From NCBI RefSeq assembly GCF_001591345.1, contig NZ_BCUS01000069.1:1-33595 (forward strand): a stretch of DNA of 33,595 nucleotides, given 5' to 3'. Each line of letters begins with the position of its first letter. Position 1 is the first letter of the stretch. Below the pieces are notes generated by a model. It was not told the DNA's origin, did no database searches, and worked only from the letters and a program-made list of their open reading frames with translations. The translations under genes and the position numbers were made by a program. The stretch is from Variovorax boronicumulans NBRC 103145. Its GTDB lineage: Bacteria > Pseudomonadota > Gammaproteobacteria > Burkholderiales > Burkholderiaceae_C. Shown piece by piece: positions 29,443 through 33,595 of the stretch.

Positions 29443-30305
29443 CGTACGATGCGCGCGAGCCAGGCCAGCAGCACGGCCACGACTTCGTCGCGGTTGGTCT
29501 CGTTGAGCGTTTCGTGGCGCGCGCCGCCGAACACATGGCACGACACGTCGCGCAGGCCGGCGTCGCGGTAGCGCTGTACCAGCGGATAGAACCACTCGGC
29601 CTTGTTGCTGACCGGGTCCTGGTCGCCGGTGAACAGGTACAGCGGCAGCGCGGGGCGGATGCGCGTCTGCATCGCGCCGGGCGTGAGCTCGTCGAGGCTG
29701 GCGAACATGGAACCCATGCCTTCGGCCGACACCGTGAAGCCGCACAGCGGGTCGGCAATGTAGGCATCGACCTGGGCCGGGTCGCGGCTGAGCCAGTCGA
29801 AGGGCGTGCGCACGTCGGGCAGCGCGGCGTTCATGTCTTCGAGACGAAAGCCGCTTTGCAGCGCGCCGCCCAGCAGGTCGAGCGCCGTGGTGCCCGACAG
29901 CACCGCGCCCGACAGCAGCTCGCTGTGCCGCACCAGGTAGTACTGCGTGGCGAACGAGCCCATGCTGTGGCCGACGAGGATCAGCGGCAGCCCGGGGTGC
30001 TCGGCGCGTGCGTGGCGGCTGAGCAGCGCCATGTCCTCCACGAGGCCGGCGAATCCGCGCGGGCCGAACTCGCCGAGCTCGTCGCGCGCGGCGGCGCCGG
30101 GGCCGTGGCCGCGGTGCTCGTTCGCGTAGACGACGTAGCCGGCCTGTGTGAGCGCGTCGGCCAGCGGCCGGTAGCGCAGCGAATGCTCGCCCATGCCATG
30201 CGCCAGTTGCACGATGGCGCGCGGCGCGGTGCCCTGCCAGCGGTGGGCCTCCACCGGATGGCCGTCGTTGGCGGTCAGTTCGAAGTGGGTCTCGGTGCTC
30301 GGCAT
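29439..30305 (-). CDS. Alpha/beta hydrolase (monoacylglycerol-lipase-like)
   Basis: A 288-residue serine hydrolase of the Hydrolase_4 (lysophospholipase/monoglyceride lipase) type. The oxyanion segment is HGMGEHSLRY (about 36-45). The nucleophile is S114 in GHSMGS, the acid D228 or D230 in FTGDQDPVSN, and the base H264 in GGARHE. There is no signal peptide, so it is cytoplasmic. TGGAGGA precedes the ATG. It is translationally coupled to the GrpB gene. Glycerolipid or carboxylester substrates are likely but cannot be fixed. Confidence 0.92.
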   Translation of the reverse strand: MPSTETHFELTANDGHPVEAHRWQGTAPRAIVQLAHGMGEHSLRYRPLADALTQAGYVVYANEHRGHGPGAAARDELGEFGPRGFAGLVEDMALLSRHARAEHPGLPLILVGHSMGSFATQYYLVRHSELLSGAVLSGTTALDLLGGALQSGFRLEDMNAALPDVRTPFDWLSRDPAQVDAYIADPLCGFTVSAEGMGSMFASLDELTPGAMQTRIRPALPLYLFTGDQDPVSNKAEWFYPLVQRYRDAGLRDVSCHVFGGARHETLNETNRDEVVAVLLAWLARIVR

Positions 30306-30336
30306 GCGGGGTCCTCCAGGGAAGTGGATCTGCATC

Positions 30337-31239
30337 CTAATCGTTGACGGCCCGCAGCATGGCCTTGCGCAGCCACGCCTGCGCCGGGTCCTTGTCGGTC
30401 ACTGCGCGCCAGGCCATCCGCAACTGGTAGCTCGGGCTGTCGAAGGGCAGGGGCTCGCAGCGCAGGCCGCTTTGCGCCGACAGGGCCAGCGCCACATGCT
30501 CTGGCACCGTGGCCAGCAGGTCGGTGCCCGCCAGCACGGCGGGCAGGCTGCCGAACTGCGGCACCGAGAAGAGCACGTCGCGCTGGCGTCCGAGTTCGCC
30601 CAGCGTTTCGTCGACGGTGCCGCACAGGTCGCCGGCATAGGTCACGAGCAGGTGGCGTCGGCGGCAGTAGTCGTCGAGCGACAGCCTGCCGGGCGCGGTG
30701 TCGGCCCGGAGCACGGCAAAACGCGCGGTGCGGACCTTGCGCACCTTCGCATCGGCGGGCAGTTCTTTCAGGAAGGACATCACCGCGCTGACGCGGCCCT
30801 GATCGAGGTAGCGCATGGCGTTGCGGTAGCAGACGGTGAGCGTCACCAGTTTGGCGCCGGGCACTTCGGTGCTCAGGGCGCGCAGCAGGCGAGGCAGCAT
30901 CGCAATCTGCAGGTCGTCGGTCAGGCCGATGCGGAACACCGGCGCGGCGCGCGCCGGTTCGAAGTCGGCCTGCGCGCGGAACGTGGCCTCGATCTGCGCA
31001 AGCGCGGGGCCCAGGCCCTGCATCAGGGCGAGCGCCCGTGCGGTGGGCTCCATCACGCGGCCCTGGCGCACCAGCAGCGGATCGCCCGTGAGATCGCGCA
31101 GTCGCGCGAGCGCATGGCTCACCGCGGGCTGGCCGAGGTTCAGCCGCTCGGCAGCGCGGCTGACGTGGCGCTCGCGCATGAGCGCGGCCAGCACGGTGAG
31201 CAGGTTCAGGTCGATGCGGTTGAGTTCGATGGGGTTCAT
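30337..31239 (-). CDS. LysR family transcriptional regulator
   Basis: A 300-residue regulator. The N-terminal winged helix-turn-helix (about 6-65) shows LNLLTVLAALMRERHVSRAA and LNLGQPAVSHALARLR. The periplasmic-binding-protein-like effector domain (about 93-295) begins FRIGLTDDLQIAMLP. The sequence is of the NodD/LinR-like subgroup by its RIDLNLL opening. The ATG at 31239 is chosen because CAGGA precedes it and the family starts here. It is divergent from the quinone-oxidoreductase-like gene and presumably controls it through the dyad element at 31255-31291. It is 31 bases from the alpha/beta hydrolase gene on the same strand and may be cotranscribed with it. Confidence 0.93.
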   Translation of the reverse strand: MNPIELNRIDLNLLTVLAALMRERHVSRAAERLNLGQPAVSHALARLRDLTGDPLLVRQGRVMEPTARALALMQGLGPALAQIEATFRAQADFEPARAAPVFRIGLTDDLQIAMLPRLLRALSTEVPGAKLVTLTVCYRNAMRYLDQGRVSAVMSFLKELPADAKVRKVRTARFAVLRADTAPGRLSLDDYCRRRHLLVTYAGDLCGTVDETLGELGRQRDVLFSVPQFGSLPAVLAGTDLLATVPEHVALALSAQSGLRCEPLPFDSPSYQLRMAWRAVTDKDPAQAWLRKAMLRAVND

Positions 31240-31254
31240 CGGGGTCCTGGCGTT

Positions 31255-31291
31255 ATCGATGGTGCGCATAGCGACTATCCCGCGAATCGAT
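31255..31291. promoter_or_regulatory. Dyad-symmetric candidate LysR operator
   Basis: The element reads ATCGAT-N7-ATAG-CGA-CTAT-N7-ATCGAT. The inner 11-base palindrome (31268-31278) and the two outer ATCGAT hexamers (31255-31260 and 31286-31291) share one exact centre at 31273. The hexamers are 31 bases apart, three helical turns, as expected for a LysR tetramer. It lies between the two divergent starts. Confidence 0.6.
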
Positions 31292-31358
31292 TTCCTTGAT
31301 GACGCCGCGGCCTCTAGATTGAAGCCTTCGGTCATTCAAGAAAAGAAGGAGAGTTCTC

Positions 31359-32372
31359 ATGAGCAGGATGGTTCGCTTCCACGCATTCGGTGGTGCCGAG
31401 GTGCTGAAGCTCGAAGAAGTCGCAGTGCCCGCGCCGGGCATTGGCGAAGTGCGCATCGCGGTGCAGGCCATCGGCCTGAACCGGGCCGACGCCTTGTGGC
31501 GCGAGAACCTGTACATCGAAGACGCGACGCTGCCGGCGGGGCTGGGCAACGAAGCCGCCGGCGTCGTCGAGGCGGTGGGCGAGGGCGTCGAAGGGCTGGG
31601 CGTGGGCGACAGGGTCGCGGTGCTGCCGGGGGCGAGTCAGGGGCTGTATCCGACCTACGGCGACCGCATCCTCTTTCCGGCCGCGCACGTGGTGCGGTAT
31701 CCCGACAACCTGTCGGCTGCGCAGGCTGCGGGTGCCTACATGGCGTATCTCACGGGCTACTTCCCGATGTTCGAGATGGCGCGGCTGCAGCGCGGTCAGG
31801 TGATGCTCGTCACCGGGGCGTCATCGGGCACCGGCATCGCGGCGCTGCAGATGGCGCGCGTGGCGGGCATCGTCGCCATCGCGGTCACGCGCACGGCTGC
31901 CAAGCGCGACGCGCTGCGGGAAGCGGGCGCGACGCATGTGGTCGTGACGGACGAAGAAGACGTGGTCGAGCGCGTGCTGGCGCTCACCGAAGGCCGCGGT
32001 GTCGACCTGGTGTACGACGGCGTGGGCGGCGCGCAGGTCGAGCGGCTCGGCGACGTGGTCGCGCATCACGGCTGGTATGTGCTGTATGGCCTGTCGGGTG
32101 GCGCCGAATTCAGGTTTCCGGTAGTTGCGCAGTTCCGCAAGAGCTGGCGCTTCCACGTCTACAAGGTGCTGGAGCACACGGGGGCCGCCACCATGGGGTT
32201 GCCACGCGACGAGGCTGCATTGGGCCGCGCGCTGGCTTTCATCGATGCGGGCCTTGCCGATGGCTCGCTGCATGTGCGCATCGACCGGAGCTTCGCGCTC
32301 GACGACGTGGTGCAGGCCCATCGCTACCTCGAGCGCGCCGGGCACATCGGCAAGGTCGTGCTCGAGGTCTGA
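31359..32372 (+). CDS. Quinone-oxidoreductase-like MDR protein
   Basis: A 337-residue medium-chain dehydrogenase/reductase without the zinc-binding cysteines of alcohol dehydrogenases, as in the NADPH:quinone reductase (zeta-crystallin) branch. The N-terminal GroES-like domain has LNRADALWRENLY and GNEAAGVVEAVG; the Rossmann domain has V151-T-G-A-S-S-G-T-G159, a slightly unusual glycine motif. The C-terminus ends HRYLERAGHIGKVVLEV. GAAGGAGAG lies before the ATG. It reduces quinones, enones or similar electrophiles with NADPH by family analogy. The divergent LysR gene is its probable regulator. Only seven bases separate its stop from that of the convergent MBL gene. Confidence 0.92.
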   Translation: MSRMVRFHAFGGAEVLKLEEVAVPAPGIGEVRIAVQAIGLNRADALWRENLYIEDATLPAGLGNEAAGVVEAVGEGVEGLGVGDRVAVLPGASQGLYPTYGDRILFPAAHVVRYPDNLSAAQAAGAYMAYLTGYFPMFEMARLQRGQVMLVTGASSGTGIAALQMARVAGIVAIAVTRTAAKRDALREAGATHVVVTDEEDVVERVLALTEGRGVDLVYDGVGGAQVERLGDVVAHHGWYVLYGLSGGAEFRFPVVAQFRKSWRFHVYKVLEHTGAATMGLPRDEAALGRALAFIDAGLADGSLHVRIDRSFALDDVVQAHRYLERAGHIGKVVLEV

Positions 32373-32379
32373 CCGGCGC

Positions 32380-33456
32380 TCAGGCGGCGGATGTCAGCCG
32401 GTACCAGGCCACCCCGTCGTCGGCGATGTCGCACGCGATCTCGCCGCGGTGGCGCAGGTAGTTGAGGCAGGCCAGGCTTTCGCCGGTGGCCATGCCCAGC
32501 AACGGCACGTCGGATTCGGCGATGCTGCGCGCGAACAGGCTCGTGAACACATCGACCGCGCGCTTCTGCGTCTTCAGTGCGTTGCGCAAGCGGTCGAGCG
32601 AGCGCTCCTGTCCGTGCTGCAGCCGGTCGATGCGCGCATGCAGGCCGCGGAAGCACTCGTTGTGCGACGGCAGCACCAGCACGTCGTCGGGCACTTCGCG
32701 CTTGAGCTTGGCGAGCGACGCGAGCCAGTCGGCCATCGGGTCGGCGTCGGGTTCGACGGGCGAGACCGACACGTTGGACGAGATGCGGGGAAGGATCTGG
32801 TCACCCGAGATCAGCACCTTCAGGTCGGGGCAGTACAGGCACGCATGCTCGGGCGAGTGGCCGTTGCCGGTGACGACGCGCCAGTCGTGCGCGCCGATGC
32901 GCAACACCTCGCCATCGCGCAGGCGCCGGAAGCTGTCGGGCAGCGGGTGGATGTGCTTGCCGAAGTTGCCGAAGCGCGTGCGGTAGGTTTCGATGGCCGC
33001 CTCGCCCCAGCCGGCGCGGCGGTAGAAGGCGATGGCGTCGTCGGGCGCTTCGCGGCCGGTGTCGGACACCATCACGCGGCACATGAGGTATTCGGAGCGG
33101 GTCATCCACAGCCGCACGCCGAACTTGCGCGTGAGCCAGCCGGCCATGCCGACGTGGTCGGGGTGCATGTGCGTCACGAAGACGCGGGTGAGGCCGCGCG
33201 TGTCCGGCGAATTGGCGAACAGCTCGCGCCAGACCGCCACCGTTTCCTCGGTGCGCACGCCGGTGTCCACCACGGCCCAGCCGTAGCCGTCGTCCAGCGC
33301 CCACAGGTTGATGTGGTCGAGCGAATAGGGCAGCGGCATGCGGATCCAGTGGACCCCGTCGGCGACCTCGATCGACTTGCCGCGTGGCGGAAGCTGTGCA
33401 AAGGGATAAACGAGCTTGCCCTTGGCCGCTTCCGCCGACTCTTCCAAACCATCCAT
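32380..33456 (-). CDS. MBL-fold metallo-hydrolase
   Basis: A 358-residue metallo-beta-lactamase-fold protein. It has the zinc motif H96-x-H98-x-D100-H101 (THMHPDHVG), H200 in GNGHSPEH, D219 in SGDQILP and H265 in PSHNE, so both metal sites look intact. A C-terminal helical extension (about 270-358) resembles the BLACT winged-helix part of LACTB2-like hydrolases. GGAGGTGAAA precedes the ATG. Hydrolysis of a thioester, lactone or phosphodiester is possible; glyoxalase II is less likely given the length and C-terminus. Upstream of it the 82 bases 33457-33538 hold an imperfect hairpin but no gene. Confidence 0.92.
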   Translation of the reverse strand: MDGLEESAEAAKGKLVYPFAQLPPRGKSIEVADGVHWIRMPLPYSLDHINLWALDDGYGWAVVDTGVRTEETVAVWRELFANSPDTRGLTRVFVTHMHPDHVGMAGWLTRKFGVRLWMTRSEYLMCRVMVSDTGREAPDDAIAFYRRAGWGEAAIETYRTRFGNFGKHIHPLPDSFRRLRDGEVLRIGAHDWRVVTGNGHSPEHACLYCPDLKVLISGDQILPRISSNVSVSPVEPDADPMADWLASLAKLKREVPDDVLVLPSHNECFRGLHARIDRLQHGQERSLDRLRNALKTQKRAVDVFTSLFARSIAESDVPLLGMATGESLACLNYLRHRGEIACDIADDGVAWYRLTSAA

Positions 33457-33538
33457 CGTGTTTCACCTCCAGAGGGATGAATTGTGAACCCGACCGGCAT
33501 TCGGCCCGGGTCACTTCGAAGACGATGGACGGCCGCGC

Positions 33539-33595
33539 TTACTTGCGGCGCGGGCGGGCGGCGCCCGGCGCCGAGGTCTGCGACGGGGCGGCGCC
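33539..33595 (-). CDS. C-terminal end of an unidentified gene, cut by the window
   Basis: A TAA stop at 33539-33541 ends a frame open to the window edge, 18 codons reading GAAPSQTSAPGAARPRRK. An Ala/Pro-rich tail ending in basic residues is common at the ends of real proteins in such genomes, and the strand matches the MBL gene. Too little is present to identify it. Confidence 0.4.
   Translation of the reverse strand, partial: GAAPSQTSAPGAARPRRK

Noticed and set aside
31296..31320. Possible promoter TTGATG/TAGATT for the oxidoreductase gene
   Set aside because: The spacer is only 13 bases; a -10 at TAGATT is possible for a LysR-activated promoter but the pair as such is not acceptable.
33484..33515. 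Imperfect hairpin between the MBL gene and the right-edge gene
   Set aside because: It has a bulge and mismatches and no T run on either strand.
1..33595. CRISPR arrays, tRNA genes, insertion sequences, prophage or attachment sites
   Set aside because: I saw no regularly spaced repeats, cloverleaf-like sequence, transposase or integrase motifs; composition and codon use look even across the window.

Overview
The window is high-GC, gene-dense chromosomal DNA. It looks like a betaproteobacterium of the Comamonadaceae (Burkholderiales), most likely Variovorax or a close relative. The basis is the order ilvI-ilvH-ilvC-pssA-leuA, the ECF sigma/DUF3619/DUF3106 cassette beside ilvI, the aat-bpt pair, pobA/pobR, and two kinds of short dispersed repeat between genes. 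This is inferred from gene content and protein character, not from a search. No tRNA, rRNA, CRISPR, insertion sequence or prophage was recognised.

Layout. (1) 1-1713, minus: ECF sigma factor, DUF3619 membrane protein and DUF3106 secreted protein in one operon; the last is cut by the window edge. (2) 1997-10145, plus: branched-chain amino acid synthesis, with acetolactate synthase (ilvI, ilvH), ketol-acid reductoisomerase (ilvC), phosphatidylserine synthase (pssA) and two tandem 2-isopropylmalate synthases of different classes. Before the first synthase is a clear transcription-attenuation leader: an 18-codon leucine-rich peptide with two CTA codons, a perfect 10-bp terminator stem with a U tract, and a possible antiterminator. 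(3) 10263-13899: a PBP7-type D,D-endopeptidase, then an IclR regulator and the N-degron transferases bpt and aat on the minus strand. (4) 14127-18619, plus: an isolated molybdenum-hydroxylase large subunit, an AraC regulator, and three small proteins (VOC, SRPBCC, NTF2-like) packed with overlaps. (5) 18589-20695: pobA and divergent IclR regulator pobR, with a palindromic candidate operator between them. (6) 20758-24326, plus: an OmpR-type response regulator, its histidine kinase, and a DegP/MucD-type periplasmic protease preceded by a PmrA/QseB-like box. (7) 24342-27933, minus: a 7TM NarL-class kinase, its LuxR-type regulator and a WYL repressor. (8) 28025-33595: small enzymes (GFA protein, thioesterase, GrpB protein, alpha/beta hydrolase), a LysR regulator divergent from a quinone-oxidoreductase-like enzyme, an MBL-fold hydrolase, and the last codons of one more gene.

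The strongest regulatory signals are the leucine attenuator, the dyad element between the LysR and oxidoreductase genes, the pobA/pobR palindrome, and the CTTAAG-N5-CCTAAG box before the protease gene. The least explained locus is the orphan Mo-hydroxylase cluster. I did not find a wholly new defence or mobile system.
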